This document shows positions 26,078 to 35,766 of a stretch of 64,000 nt of DNA, piece by piece. The notes below the pieces were generated by a model that was not told the origin of the DNA, did not search any database, and worked only from the letters and a program-made list of their open reading frames with translations. The translations under genes were made by a program, and so were the position numbers. The stretch is from Parendozoicomonas sp. Alg238-R29. GTDB lineage: Bacteria > Pseudomonadota > Gammaproteobacteria > Pseudomonadales > Endozoicomonadaceae. Position 1 is the first letter of the stretch, and every line of letters starts with the position of its first letter. The stretch is taken from NCBI RefSeq assembly GCF_947331445.1, contig NZ_CAMZOG010000011.1, forward strand, positions 1 through 64,000, in the 5' to 3' direction.

Positions 26078-27706
26078 ATGAAGACTAATCAAATATTGGC
26101 CGGTGTGGTTGTAGCCGGTGCAATCGCCGCAGGTGCCTATTACTTTTCTGGCACAGGCGAAAAACCGGAAGTGGCTAAAACTGATCCGGCTCCGGTAACT
26201 ACGGCTGCCTCTCAGGATATTGTTTTGAAGATGGCTTACGATGCTGATCCGGTTTCTCTGGATCCTCATGAGCAGCTGTCTGGTGGTACTCTGCAGATGT
26301 CCCATTTGGTGTTTGACCCGCTGGTACGGTGGAATAATAATCTGCAGTTTGATGGGCGTTTGGCAGAAAAGTGGGAGCGGATTGATGATCTGACTGTACG
26401 TTTCCATCTGCGGAAGGGTGTGAAATTCCATTCTGGCAATGAGCTGACTTCAACAGATGTGAAGTGGACGTTTGATCGATTGTTGTCCAGTCCGGATTTC
26501 AAAGGTGTTTTTGAACCCTTTGAAGGCATGAATGTTGTTGATGAATACACAATAGACCTGGTAACCAAGCGTCCATTCCCTCTGGTTCTGAACGCTGCTA
26601 CTTATGTGTTCCCAATGGATAGTGCGTTCTACACTGGGCAGGACGACAAGGGTCAGTCAAAAGATCTGCTGAAGAAGCATGCGGATACTTATGCGTCTCG
26701 AAACCATTCAGGTACAGGTCCTTACCGTGTAACTGAACGTCAGCAAGGCGTGAAAGTTATATTTGATCGCTTTGACGGTTACTGGGATAAGCAGTCCCCT
26801 GGAAACGTTGACGAAATTGTTCTCACTCCTATCAAGGAGGCGCCAACTCGTGTTGCTGCACTGTTGTCTGGCGATGTTGACTTTATTGCACCGGTTCCGC
26901 CTACTGATCACAAGCGGGTTGATGGTACAGATGGCACAGATCTGGTAACCATGTCAGGAACTCGTGTCATTACGTTCCAGATGAACCAAGAGCGGGTAGA
27001 GGCGTTTAAAGATAAACGCGTTCGTCAAGCTATTGCCTATGCTGTGAACAACGAAGGCATCGTTAAGAGTGTCATGAAAGGTTTTGCATCAGCTGCTGCT
27101 CAGCAAGGTCCTAAAGGGTACGCTGGTTATGTAGAAGAGTTGAAGCCGCGCTTTGATCTTGAAAAAGCCAGGCAGTTGATGAAAAAAGCTGGTTACGAAG
27201 ATGGGTTCAGTATCACCATGGCGGCGCCTAATAACCGCTACGTGAACGATGAGAAAATTGCTCAGGCGGTTGCCAGCATGCTGGCCAAGATCAAGATCAA
27301 AGTTGATCTGAAAACCATGCCAAAAGCGCAATACTGGCCAGAGTTTGATAAGCGCTCCGCTGACATGATGATGATTGGCTGGCACGCAGATACAGAAGAT
27401 TCTGCCAACTTTACCGAGTACCTGACTGCTTGTGCTGATGAAACAACTGGTTGGGGACAGTACAACTCTGGTAACTACTGCAACCCTGAGGTTGATGCTT
27501 TGGTGAAAGCCGCTGGTAGTGAAACTGATCCAGCCAAGCGTGCTGCTATGTTGCAACAGGTTGAGAAGACGCTATACGACGAAGCGGCCTTTATTCCTCT
27601 GCATTGGCAGAACCTGGCTTGGGGTGCAAGCTCCAAGGCTGGTGTCAGCAAAGTTGTTAACGTGATGGACTTCCCATACCTGGGTGATCTGGTCGTTAAA
27701 GAGTAA
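26078..27706 (+). CDS. Peptide ABC transporter substrate-binding protein (SBP family 5)
   Basis: A 542-residue periplasmic protein. The N-terminal hydrophobic stretch (about 6-24) lacks a lipobox Cys and may remain as an anchor. The mature part carries the family-5 signature: DADPVSLDPHEQLSGGT, LAEKWERIDDLTVRFHLRKG, KFHSGNELTSTDVKWTFDR. It delivers peptides or similar ligands to the permease pair downstream. It is followed 87 bases later by the first permease. Confidence 0.9.
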   Translation: MKTNQILAGVVVAGAIAAGAYYFSGTGEKPEVAKTDPAPVTTAASQDIVLKMAYDADPVSLDPHEQLSGGTLQMSHLVFDPLVRWNNNLQFDGRLAEKWERIDDLTVRFHLRKGVKFHSGNELTSTDVKWTFDRLLSSPDFKGVFEPFEGMNVVDEYTIDLVTKRPFPLVLNAATYVFPMDSAFYTGQDDKGQSKDLLKKHADTYASRNHSGTGPYRVTERQQGVKVIFDRFDGYWDKQSPGNVDEIVLTPIKEAPTRVAALLSGDVDFIAPVPPTDHKRVDGTDGTDLVTMSGTRVITFQMNQERVEAFKDKRVRQAIAYAVNNEGIVKSVMKGFASAAAQQGPKGYAGYVEELKPRFDLEKARQLMKKAGYEDGFSITMAAPNNRYVNDEKIAQAVASMLAKIKIKVDLKTMPKAQYWPEFDKRSADMMMIGWHADTEDSANFTEYLTACADETTGWGQYNSGNYCNPEVDALVKAAGSETDPAKRAAMLQQVEKTLYDEAAFIPLHWQNLAWGASSKAGVSKVVNVMDFPYLGDLVVKE

Positions 27707-27793
27707 GAGAAGCAGTTGGTGGCTGGCTGTGGGCAGAGTTCTGCTGCAGCCACCCGCAAACAGCAAACTGCCCATTTAATAGTGAAATAATTC

Positions 27794-28774
27794 ATGCTTG
27801 CATTTCTTGCCCGGCGTCTTGTGCAGGCGCTGATTGTTATGTTCGTGATCAGCCTGATCAGTTTTTCGATCCAGGATAATCTGGGCGATCCGCTGCGTGA
27901 GATGGTTGGTCAATCTGTTTCCGAAGCTGAGCGTCAGCAGTTACGTGATGAGCTTGGCTTAAATGATCCATTTCTCACACAATACGGTCGCTTTTTAAGT
28001 AGTGCTGTTCAGGGAGATCTGGGGCAATCCTATTTCTTTAAGGAACCGGCTCTTGAGGTGATTCTTGCCAAGCTGCCAGCCACTCTGGAGCTGACCTTTG
28101 GCGCCACCCTGCTCATTATTGTTATTTCTATTCCGGCGGGTGTTTATGCGGCTATTCGCCCTCACAGCGTACTGACAAGAGCTATTCTTGGTTTCAGTAT
28201 TCTGGGTATATCGGTTCCTGTTTTTTTAACGGCTATTTTCTGTATCTATCTGTTTTCAATTGAACTCGGCTGGTTACCGTCTTATGGGCGGGGGGAGCTG
28301 GTTCCCGTGTGGGGAGTCTGGGAAACCGGGTATTTGAATAAAGATGGTTTGCTGCATTTGATCCTGCCCTGTGTGTCTTTGGCCAGTATTATGTTGCCGC
28401 TGTTTATTCGCTTGATTCGTTCCGAAATGGTTGAAGCTTTACATACAGAATATGTGAAATTCGCCAAGGCCAAAGGTTTGAGAAAGGCTCGAATCTATTT
28501 TCTTCATGCGTTAAAAAATACGATGCTGCCTGTGGTAACTGTGGGTGGTGTGCAAATAGGCACCATGGTGGCGTACACGATTCTGACTGAAACAGTATTC
28601 CAGTGGCCAGGAATGGGCTTCCTGTTCCTTGAGGCTGTAAACCGTGTAGATACACCGTTGATTGTGGCTTACCTGATTGTTGTGGGGGCAATTTTCGTTG
28701 TTGTAAATACCCTTGTTGATTTGATTTATGGGTTGATTAATCCAACTGTGCGCCTGGCTGGAGGTGATAAATGA
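27794..28774 (+). CDS. Peptide ABC transporter permease (DppB type)
   Basis: A 326-residue inner-membrane protein with about six helices and the DppB-type N-terminus MLAFLARRLVQALIVMFVIS. The EAA loop contacting the ATPase is visible near TEYVKFAKAKGLRKARIYFL. The stop overlaps the next permease start by four bases (ATGA). Confidence 0.92.
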   Translation: MLAFLARRLVQALIVMFVISLISFSIQDNLGDPLREMVGQSVSEAERQQLRDELGLNDPFLTQYGRFLSSAVQGDLGQSYFFKEPALEVILAKLPATLELTFGATLLIIVISIPAGVYAAIRPHSVLTRAILGFSILGISVPVFLTAIFCIYLFSIELGWLPSYGRGELVPVWGVWETGYLNKDGLLHLILPCVSLASIMLPLFIRLIRSEMVEALHTEYVKFAKAKGLRKARIYFLHALKNTMLPVVTVGGVQIGTMVAYTILTETVFQWPGMGFLFLEAVNRVDTPLIVAYLIVVGAIFVVVNTLVDLIYGLINPTVRLAGGDK

Positions 28775-29727
28775 GCACTGACACCTCGGCTAGGAATGAT
28801 GTTGTTGTCCCGGGGCGGCTGGAGAGATTCCTGCAGTCCAATTTCTGGTACAGCTTTAAGCGAGACAAGGTTGCCATAGTTTCCTTTGTGGTTTTGGTGT
28901 TAATGGCGGGTTCAGCTTTGTTGGCACCCGTTATTGCACCCACTAATCCTTATGATCTGGCCACAATTGATATTATGGATTCAGAGCTTCCTCCTTTCTG
29001 GGCGGAAGAGGGTGAAGAACGGTTCATATTGGGTACAGATGATCAGGGTCGTGACCTCTTCAGTACCATTCTCTATGGTATGAAAACGTCCCTGACCATT
29101 GGTCTCTGTGCTGTGATGTTGCAGATGTGTCTGGGAATCATCATCGGCCTGAGTTCCGGTTACTTTGGTGGGCGGATTGATAGCTTCCTCATGCGAGTGG
29201 CAGATATCCAACTTTCCTTCTCAACTATGATGGTTGCCATCATTGTGCTGGCAGTGTTTCAGGCATCATTTGGTTCGGAGCTCTATAGCCAGTTAGCCAT
29301 GCTGATGTTGATACTGGTAATAGGTATTGCTGAGTGGCCGCAATATGCACGGACGATTCGTGCTTCTGTACTGGCAGAGAAAAAGAAAGAGTATGTTGAG
29401 GCCGCGCGAGTTATGGGCTTTGGTAGCGGCCGGATTATGTTCCGCCATATATTGCCGAACTGCCTGTCCCCAATTTTGGTGATTTCTACCGTTCAAATTG
29501 CGAACGCCATTATCAGTGAAGCGGCTCTTTCATTCCTTGGGTTGGGGATGCCAGTATCGCAGCCCTCGCTGGGAGCACTGATATCCAGTGGTTTTGAATA
29601 TATCTTCTCTGGCAGCTGGTGGATTACAGTTATTCCTGGAATCGTGCTGGTGGTTTTGGTATTGGTAATGAATCTTCTGGGTGATTGGTTGCGGGATGTA
29701 ATGAACCCGAAGCTTTATAAAGGTTAA
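28771..29727 (+). CDS. Peptide ABC transporter permease (DppC type)
   Basis: A 318-residue permease with a DppC-type N-terminal helix, the periplasmic region FILGTDDQGRDLFSTILYG and the EAA loop KKEYVEAARVMGFGSGRIMF. It forms the heterodimeric pore with the preceding permease. It is translationally coupled by a four-base overlap and closes the operon before a strong terminator. Confidence 0.92.
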   Translation: MSTDTSARNDVVVPGRLERFLQSNFWYSFKRDKVAIVSFVVLVLMAGSALLAPVIAPTNPYDLATIDIMDSELPPFWAEEGEERFILGTDDQGRDLFSTILYGMKTSLTIGLCAVMLQMCLGIIIGLSSGYFGGRIDSFLMRVADIQLSFSTMMVAIIVLAVFQASFGSELYSQLAMLMLILVIGIAEWPQYARTIRASVLAEKKKEYVEAARVMGFGSGRIMFRHILPNCLSPILVISTVQIANAIISEAALSFLGLGMPVSQPSLGALISSGFEYIFSGSWWITVIPGIVLVVLVLVMNLLGDWLRDVMNPKLYKG

Positions 29728-29754
29728 CCCTTCATTGCCCGCAGAGCTTGAAGC

Positions 29755-29784
29755 AAAAAAACCGCCGATATTCGGCGGTTTTTT
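29755..29784. terminator. Strong bidirectional terminator after the peptide transporter operon
   Basis: AAAAAACCGCCGA-TAT-TCGGCGGTTTTTT: a perfect GC-rich stem with A and T runs on either side. Confidence 0.9.
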
Positions 29785-29900
29785 GTGCTTGCCAAATGGT
29801 ATTCGCAAACAGGGTGAAAATTGGTTACTTTCAAAGATAGGTGAATGTCTGAGTATTCTAAACGTGTTTTCTGAATCTTTGGCTTTAAGGATAAAGCTGC

Positions 29901-31334
29901 ATGGTACATGATTCCATGATTCTTCCCGTTATTCTCTCCGGCGGCACAGGCTCTCGCCTCTGGCCGCAATCCCGTGCTTTGTGTCCCAAGCAGTTTCAGC
30001 CTTTGGTTAATCAATACACTCTGTTTCAGAATACGATTCAGCGGTTAGACAAGTTAGACAATCTGCAGCCTCCCATGGTGATTGCCAATGAAGAGCATCG
30101 TTTTCTGGTCGCAGAACAACTCCGCCAACTGAACTGTGAGACAACATCTATAGTGCTTGAGCCAGAAGGGCGGAATACTGCGCCAGCTGTTGCCCTTGCG
30201 GCTTTTCAGGCTTTGGCTGATGAAAATGATCCTTTATTGTTGGTGCTGGCTGCTGACCATGTGATTCAGGATGAACAGGCGTTTCATCTATCAGTGAGAG
30301 ATGCTGTATCTGCCGCAGAGAAGGGAAATCTTGTGACTTTCGGCATAACGCCTGATCGTGCTGAAACAGGGTATGGCTATATCAAGGTGAGTTCTCTGTC
30401 GTCCGCTGACATGAGTCCGTTAATGGCTGTTGCTGAGTTTGTTGAAAAACCAGATAAGGCAACAGCTGAGGAATATGTGTCCAGTGGTGGCTATTACTGG
30501 AACTCCGGTATGTTTTTGTTTCGTGCCTCTGTTTATCTGGAAGAGTTAAAGCGGTTCAGGCCAAACATTTATGCAGCCTGTGAGCAGGCAATGGCTGTTC
30601 AGACCTCCGACCTTGATTTTACCCGTATAAACAAAGAAGCATTTCTGGTGTGTCCGGCGGTATCGGTTGATTATGCGGTTATGGAAACAACAGAGAAAGC
30701 TGTGATGGTTGGTTTGGATGCAGGCTGGTCGGATATCGGCTCTTGGTCAGGGCTTGCAGATGTTCTTCCAAAAGATAGTGATAATAATTCTGTTGATGGT
30801 GATGTGATCAGTCTGGATTCCCAAAATTGTTTATTGCGCGCAGAAAAGAAACTGCTGGCCTGTATTGGGTTGGAAAATCTGGTAGTTGTCGAAACCGATG
30901 ATGCCATTCTCGTTGCGGATAAAGATCGTGCTCAGGAGGTGAAACCGCTTGTAGAAAACCTTCAGCGCCAGAAACGCTCAGAAGCGCAACTGCATCGTAA
31001 AGTGTTTCGCCCCTGGGGGTTTTATGACACGGTCGACAGTGGTGATCGGTTTCAGGTAAAGCGTCTTACAGTGCATCCCGGCGCCAGTCTTTCCCAGCAG
31101 AAACATTTTCATCGTGCTGAACATTGGGTTGTAGTCTCGGGCACGGCAAAAGTTACGTGCGGAGAAAAAACCTTTCTTGTGACAGAAAATGAATCCACGT
31201 TTATCCCTATTGGAGAGGTTCACTGTCTAGAGAATCCCGGCAAGGTTCCCCTGCACCTGATTGAAGTGCAGAGCGGCAGTTATCTTGGAGAAGATGACAT
31301 TGTGCGTTTTACGCACTCTTGCGGACACCCGTAA
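29901..31334 (+). CDS. manC: Mannose-1-phosphate guanylyltransferase / mannose-6-phosphate isomerase
   Basis: A 477-residue bifunctional type II PMI/GMP of usual length. The N-terminal nucleotidyltransferase shows ILSGGTGSRLWPQSRA, the FVEKPD motif and SDIGSWSGL. The C-terminal cupin domain shows RPWGFYDTVDSGDRFQVKR and QKHFHRAEHWVVVSGTAKVT, the zinc-binding isomerase site. Together they make GDP-mannose for polysaccharide synthesis. The ATG at 29901 has AAGGA upstream. No other sugar-nucleotide gene adjoins. Confidence 0.93.
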   Translation: MVHDSMILPVILSGGTGSRLWPQSRALCPKQFQPLVNQYTLFQNTIQRLDKLDNLQPPMVIANEEHRFLVAEQLRQLNCETTSIVLEPEGRNTAPAVALAAFQALADENDPLLLVLAADHVIQDEQAFHLSVRDAVSAAEKGNLVTFGITPDRAETGYGYIKVSSLSSADMSPLMAVAEFVEKPDKATAEEYVSSGGYYWNSGMFLFRASVYLEELKRFRPNIYAACEQAMAVQTSDLDFTRINKEAFLVCPAVSVDYAVMETTEKAVMVGLDAGWSDIGSWSGLADVLPKDSDNNSVDGDVISLDSQNCLLRAEKKLLACIGLENLVVVETDDAILVADKDRAQEVKPLVENLQRQKRSEAQLHRKVFRPWGFYDTVDSGDRFQVKRLTVHPGASLSQQKHFHRAEHWVVVSGTAKVTCGEKTFLVTENESTFIPIGEVHCLENPGKVPLHLIEVQSGSYLGEDDIVRFTHSCGHP

Positions 31335-31395
31335 TCCGCACTGGGTGAAATCAGATATCTTCCCCTATGCTTGCCAATGATGGTTGGGAGGCATA

Positions 31396-31598
31396 ATGAA
31401 AACAGTTCTGTGTTTCGGCGATTCCATAACTTGGGGTTTTAATCCTCTGATTGGCCATCGGCATAATTACGAGAATCGTTGGACTACGGTTTTGCAAAGC
31501 CAGCTAGGAGACTGGAAACTCATAAATCAGTTGACCTGCTGGTTCTTATGTTGGGTGGGGCAATGGTTTCTGAGGTTCTCAAGGCGCTCAAACCCTAA
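31396..31598 (+). pseudogene. SGNH/GDSL hydrolase remnant with internal deletions
   Basis: The gene begins well: a GGGAGG ribosome site, then MKTVLCFGDSITWGFNP with the block-I Ser of SGNH esterases. After about 45 residues the reading shifts. The next coherent piece, VDLLVLMLG (from 31530), is block III in another frame, and GAMVSEVLKALKP with a stop (31560-31598) looks like the C-terminal helix. About two thirds of a normal 210-residue enzyme is missing. This indicates at least two deletions rather than one frameshift. Its end overlaps the symporter gene on the other strand. Confidence 0.75.
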
Positions 31599-33159
31599 TA
31601 ATTTGAGCTTCAAGAACCCAGAGAATAACAGTGAGTGCGAAGGCAAATGCCGTGAGTACAAGGTGACTTGACCGTGTATCGATTACGGCAGCAAGACTTG
31701 AGGTATTTTCGTTATTGCTTTGGCTTAGTAAATCGTCATAGCCAGACTTATGAGTAAACAGACAAAGAGCGATGCAAATTGCAGTGGTAAAACCTGTTAG
31801 ATTCCAGAGTATCCAGTGCACAGAGTGGCTGCACCACAAACCGATATTCAGAGCTATGCCTGCCAGAATACCTGTAAGGATTCCTTTGGCTGACACTCTT
31901 TTAAATAAAATACCGGCAATAAATGCTGCCAATATCGGGCCATAGAAAATCGACCCCGCTTTGTTGATCGCTTCAATGACAGTGTCAGCAAAATATTTAG
32001 TTGTAAGTGCCAGAAGAATAATCAGCCCGCCCCAAAGAGCTGTTGTTAAGCGACCAGCCCATAGTATTTGTTGCGAACTGAGTTGGTTTTTCCGAGGAAG
32101 AAAATCTTCTATTGTAACGGCAGATAAAGAATTAATGGTGGAATCAAGGCTGGACATAGCCGCAGCCAGAATAGCGGCAACAATACATGCTCGAATACCT
32201 TCTGGTAGATAATGGATGATGTACAGGGGAACCAAAGCATCACTGGTTTCATAGATAGCTGTTTGAAGCAGGGGTTCTTTCTGGAGAAAAATACCCAAGG
32301 TTATGCCTAAAGCGATGTATAGCATGTGCAGAGGAAGTCGGCCAAGGGCATTAAAGTACAGTGATTTTCGAGCATGTTGGTCATTTTGGGCGGAAAGCTG
32401 TCTTTGAGCCTGACTTTGATCAACACCGTAATAAGACAGGTAAAGAAATAAACTGCAGACAATAAAAACCCACAGGGGAACCTGATTTGTTGAACTTTGG
32501 TTCAGGGTTGTCTGATGCTCTGATGAAAGAAAGTGATTGATCTCCGCGATTCCGCCATCTGGCATGGTGTAAACAAGGCAAATAGCCAAGCCTGCTACCA
32601 GAATAATCATTTGAATAACATCTGAGTAAACAACGGCCGTCATTCCGCCAATCACATCATAAAGAACCGTGACAATGCCGATTAATAAAACCATCTGCCA
32701 GATGGGCAGTTGCAAACATGCAGAAAGAACTATAGAAGTGGCATAAGTGCTAATACCGGCAGCAAGACCCCGGCTTAACAGAAACAGGGCACTGACAAGC
32801 TTTCTAACGGTGCGATTAAAGCGAAGTTCCAGGTATTCATAAATACTGATTAAAGAGAGCTTGCGAAACAAAGGAACCAGCAGGGCGGCCACGATTATCA
32901 AAGCCAGCGGTACAGCGGGCTCCATGCGCAGGAGTGTTAAGGCGCCACCTTCATTCAGAGCCACAAATGCCGGAATAGAAATAAAACTGATGGCAGAGGA
33001 TTGGGTAGCCATAGTGGAAGCGCCTACGGCCCACCAGGGAAGATTACGGCCACTTAAAAAATAATCTTCTTGGGATTGGTGTTTCTTACCGAGTATTATG
33101 CTGACAACAATCATCAACACTAAATACCCACAGATGATTGTCCAATCCAGTGAAGACAT
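31588..33159 (-). CDS. Sodium:solute symporter (SSF family)
   Basis: A 523-residue inner-membrane protein with about 13-14 helices. The SSF signature is seen in SQEDYFLSGRNLPWWAVG, TMATQSSAISFISIPAF and AAILAAAMSSLDSTINSLSA. It is closer to sugar-type SSF carriers (sodium/glucose or sialic acid) than to PutP, but the substrate cannot be told from sequence. It starts just after a minus-strand terminator that closes the zinc operon, so it probably has its own weak promoter or relies on read-through. Confidence 0.85.
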   Translation of the reverse strand: MSSLDWTIICGYLVLMIVVSIILGKKHQSQEDYFLSGRNLPWWAVGASTMATQSSAISFISIPAFVALNEGGALTLLRMEPAVPLALIIVAALLVPLFRKLSLISIYEYLELRFNRTVRKLVSALFLLSRGLAAGISTYATSIVLSACLQLPIWQMVLLIGIVTVLYDVIGGMTAVVYSDVIQMIILVAGLAICLVYTMPDGGIAEINHFLSSEHQTTLNQSSTNQVPLWVFIVCSLFLYLSYYGVDQSQAQRQLSAQNDQHARKSLYFNALGRLPLHMLYIALGITLGIFLQKEPLLQTAIYETSDALVPLYIIHYLPEGIRACIVAAILAAAMSSLDSTINSLSAVTIEDFLPRKNQLSSQQILWAGRLTTALWGGLIILLALTTKYFADTVIEAINKAGSIFYGPILAAFIAGILFKRVSAKGILTGILAGIALNIGLWCSHSVHWILWNLTGFTTAICIALCLFTHKSGYDDLLSQSNNENTSSLAAVIDTRSSHLVLTAFAFALTVILWVLEAQIIRV

Positions 33160-33188
33160 AAAAAAAGCCGCAATCGATCAACTGCGGC
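33160..33188 (-). terminator. Terminator of the zinc operon
   Basis: On the minus strand GCCGCA and TGCGGC (complements at 33167-33172 and 33183-33188) form a hairpin followed by a run of T. It lies directly behind the DUF3299 gene. Confidence 0.8.
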
Positions 33189-33211
33189 AACTATAGAAGA
33201 TATGGCAGTGT

Positions 33212-33730
33212 TTACTCGTATTCCACAATGGTAGAAACATTCAGGCCATAAAGCGTGTCGGTATACTGGGAGGTGTTTTTCTCAACATTAATTGTGCCTT
33301 CTATCCAGTAAGGCGTGTAGCCAGCTTCGGTTACTTTGATGCCTTTGTCATAGCGCACATAAATAGTTTGGTTAGGTGGCGGTGGTGGTGTATGGACACA
33401 GGCCCCCAGAGTAGGCACCAGCAGCAACTCTGTCGCCATCTGGTTTTTATCCAGATTCAGGGGAACAAGAAAGCCGGGAATTTTCACCTGAGATTTATCA
33501 AGGGTTTTTACTGGTGTATTCCCCAGGGTTTCCATGTAATCCATAACGTCTTCACGGTCCATCTCTCCCGCTTCATATTTTTTGACCACGGCTTCATCAA
33601 CCGGCGGCATAAGAGCTTCCCAGCTGATTTCTTCGAAAATGGTTTTTTTTCCAGTGTCTTTTGCCTGGGAAAACATAGGGAACCCGGCTATAAGCAGTAC
33701 TGCGAAGAATGCTGTTAAACGTTTAAACAT
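33212..33730 (-). CDS. DUF3299 periplasmic protein of a zinc uptake operon
   Basis: A 172-residue protein with a Sec signal (MFKRLTAFFAVLLIAGFPMF, cleavage near SQA). The mature part matches DUF3299: ISWEALMPP, VKIPGFLVPLN, LLLVPTLGACVHTPPPPPNQ. The conserved GACVHTPPPP block includes a Cys/His pair. DUF3299 proteins co-occur with FtsX-like ABC units and ZrgA in Vibrio zrgABCDE, a zinc uptake locus. Here it is the last gene of such an operon, 26 bases after the permease. The direct role in zinc uptake is inferred. Confidence 0.82.
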   Translation of the reverse strand: MFKRLTAFFAVLLIAGFPMFSQAKDTGKKTIFEEISWEALMPPVDEAVVKKYEAGEMDREDVMDYMETLGNTPVKTLDKSQVKIPGFLVPLNLDKNQMATELLLVPTLGACVHTPPPPPNQTIYVRYDKGIKVTEAGYTPYWIEGTINVEKNTSQYTDTLYGLNVSTIVEYE

Positions 33731-33756
33731 ATTTTGTCCTCAACCTTATTATTATC

Positions 33757-35019
33757 TTACAGACGTACTGTCAGGCCGTCAGCTAATGAATTTCTGTATG
33801 CCCGCCACGCTGGAATAGCACCAAGAATGGTGGCGCTGATAACAATGATTCCTGCAAGAACAGCCTCGAATTGTCCTGGCAGAGTAATGTTAAGGTGCAG
33901 GCCAAGGTTGCTCTGGAGAATGGGCTGAACGGCAAATAGCAGGCCGTACATCAATACAAAGCCCAACAGTGTACCTATCAGTGCATAGACCAGGGACTCT
34001 GTGATCATCAGCGCAAAGATATGCCAGGGGCGGGCGCCAACAGAGCGTAAAATAGCCATTTCCCGTCGTCTTTCATTGAGAGATGTAAGGATCGTGGTCA
34101 GCATTCCCATCAACCCGGCAATCACTACCATAACCGAAACGGCCAGCAGGGCTTTCTCTGCAGAGCCAACGAGTTGCCAGAGTTCACCTAAAGCGACACC
34201 GGGAAGAATGGCTGTTAAAGATTCCTGGGGGAACTCATTGACTTTACGTTGATAACGAAATGCCGCGATACGGGATTTTAAACCCACAAAGTAAGCAGTT
34301 ACGCTGGTGGGCAACAGGTTCATGGCTTCGGCTTTGCCTGCGGAAACCGAGAAAGCGGCGATGGGGGGCGCCCCATTAACCCAATCAATATGAAGCGCTT
34401 CAATACCCGCCAGAGAAATCATAATAGCTCTGTCCATGGGTGTGCCTGTTGGTGCAAGAATACCGGACACACGGAAAGGCTTATCATCATGATTCTGCAG
34501 GCTACGGCTTTCTACACCGTGACTGAGAACAACATCCTGTCCGATGATGTACCCCAGTTCCTGCGCAACCGTTGACCCCAGTACGGCATCATAAAGTTTG
34601 TTAAATGGTTTTCCTTCTACGAAAGACAGGAGCTGTTTGTTGCCGTAGCGGAAATGCTGGAATATGGCATCTGAAGTCCCTACAACGCGATAACCTTTGT
34701 GGGAATCTCCGAGAGCAATAGGCACCGCCCAGGCAACAGCTGGGTCGGATGAAAGATCCTGATAGGTTTCCCAAGTGAGATTGTTGGTCGCATTGCCAAT
34801 ATGGAACACTGAGTAGAGCAAAAGATTCAGGGAGCTGCTGCGTGCCCCCACCACCAGATCAGTGCCAGACACAGTGCTGGTAAAACTGTTCTTGGCTTCA
34901 ACGCGAATCTTCTCAACTCCCAGCAATAGCGCCACGCTTACGGCTATAGAGAAGATTGTTAACAGAGCCGTGACTCTTCGGTTTTTCAGGCTTTTCAGTG
35001 CCAGCGCCATCACAGTCAT
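33757..35019 (-). CDS. ABC transporter permease, FtsX/LolC-like, zinc operon
   Basis: A 420-residue MacB/FtsX-type permease: one N-terminal helix (about 19-37), a long periplasmic domain, then three C-terminal helices (about 290-310, 340-365, 390-410). It contains NERRREMAILRSVGARPWHI, the coupling region to the ATPase. The start ATG overlaps the stop of the ATPase gene by one base. Such permeases usually act by mechanotransmission on periplasmic partners rather than direct transport; here the partner is probably ZrgA or the DUF3299 protein. Confidence 0.85.
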   Translation of the reverse strand: MTVMALALKSLKNRRVTALLTIFSIAVSVALLLGVEKIRVEAKNSFTSTVSGTDLVVGARSSSLNLLLYSVFHIGNATNNLTWETYQDLSSDPAVAWAVPIALGDSHKGYRVVGTSDAIFQHFRYGNKQLLSFVEGKPFNKLYDAVLGSTVAQELGYIIGQDVVLSHGVESRSLQNHDDKPFRVSGILAPTGTPMDRAIMISLAGIEALHIDWVNGAPPIAAFSVSAGKAEAMNLLPTSVTAYFVGLKSRIAAFRYQRKVNEFPQESLTAILPGVALGELWQLVGSAEKALLAVSVMVVIAGLMGMLTTILTSLNERRREMAILRSVGARPWHIFALMITESLVYALIGTLLGFVLMYGLLFAVQPILQSNLGLHLNITLPGQFEAVLAGIIVISATILGAIPAWRAYRNSLADGLTVRL

Positions 35020-35765
35020 CAGGCTGTCTCCTGCTCATTCGAAGATTCCGCGAGCCAGTGCTGGCTCATTCGGTTGATCGTATGGAGGGGAATGGATCGG
35101 TCAAACAGTGGCTCCAGAGTTGGATCATGGCTGACAAAAACTAACGTGCTGCCTGCGGCCTCGCACTCTTCGAATAACAGTTTGATGAATGCTTCTCTGG
35201 TATCGGTATCCAGTGCAGACGTCGGTTCGTCAGCAATAATAATATCGGGTTTGCCAATCAGAGCCCGGGCCGCTGCAACCCTTTGTTGTTGACCAATACT
35301 GAGTTCAGTCACACTGCGTTTTATAAGTTCAGGATCAGTCAGGCCCAGATGATTGAGTAATCGTATAGCTTCCTGCTTTTCTTCAACGCCTGTTTGAATA
35401 ATGTTGTATTTCCTTGCGTCAGCAAAGCCTAAGGGCAACGTCACATTCTCAATAACTGAAAGGTAAGGAATCAGATTAAACATCTGGAAAATAAAACCAA
35501 TATGTTCCGCACGGAAGTGATCTCGTTTCGACGGAGACAGGTTATTAAGATCTGCCCCCAGCACGGCAACCTGCCCTCGCTCAGGGGTGAGTACTCCGCC
35601 AAGAAGACCAAGTAATGTGGTTTTACCGGAACCTGATGGCCCGCGAATAAAAACCTTTTCTCCTTGACGGATTATCAATTCCTGAATATCTAGTACAGGC
35701 GTGCCTGCTTTCCAGCTGAACTGAATATCCTTCAGAGCAATAACCGGTGGGTGAGAGCTGAGCAT
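35019..35765 (-). CDS. ABC transporter ATP-binding protein, LolD-like, zinc operon
   Basis: A 248-residue ATPase with Walker A GPSGSGKTT, Q-loop FIFQMFNLIPYLSVIENV, signature LSIGQQQRVA, Walker [14 protein letters not shown] and H-loop VFVSHD. It belongs to the MacB/LolD branch and pairs with the FtsX-like permease. One base separates it from the zrgA stop. Confidence 0.88.
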   Translation of the reverse strand: MLSSHPPVIALKDIQFSWKAGTPVLDIQELIIRQGEKVFIRGPSGSGKTTLLGLLGGVLTPERGQVAVLGADLNNLSPSKRDHFRAEHIGFIFQMFNLIPYLSVIENVTLPLGFADARKYNIIQTGVEEKQEAIRLLNHLGLTDPELIKRSVTELSIGQQQRVAAARALIGKPDIIIADEPTSALDTDTREAFIKLLFEECEAAGSTLVFVSHDPTLEPLFDRSIPLHTINRMSQHWLAESSNEQETA

Positions 35766-35766
35766 T

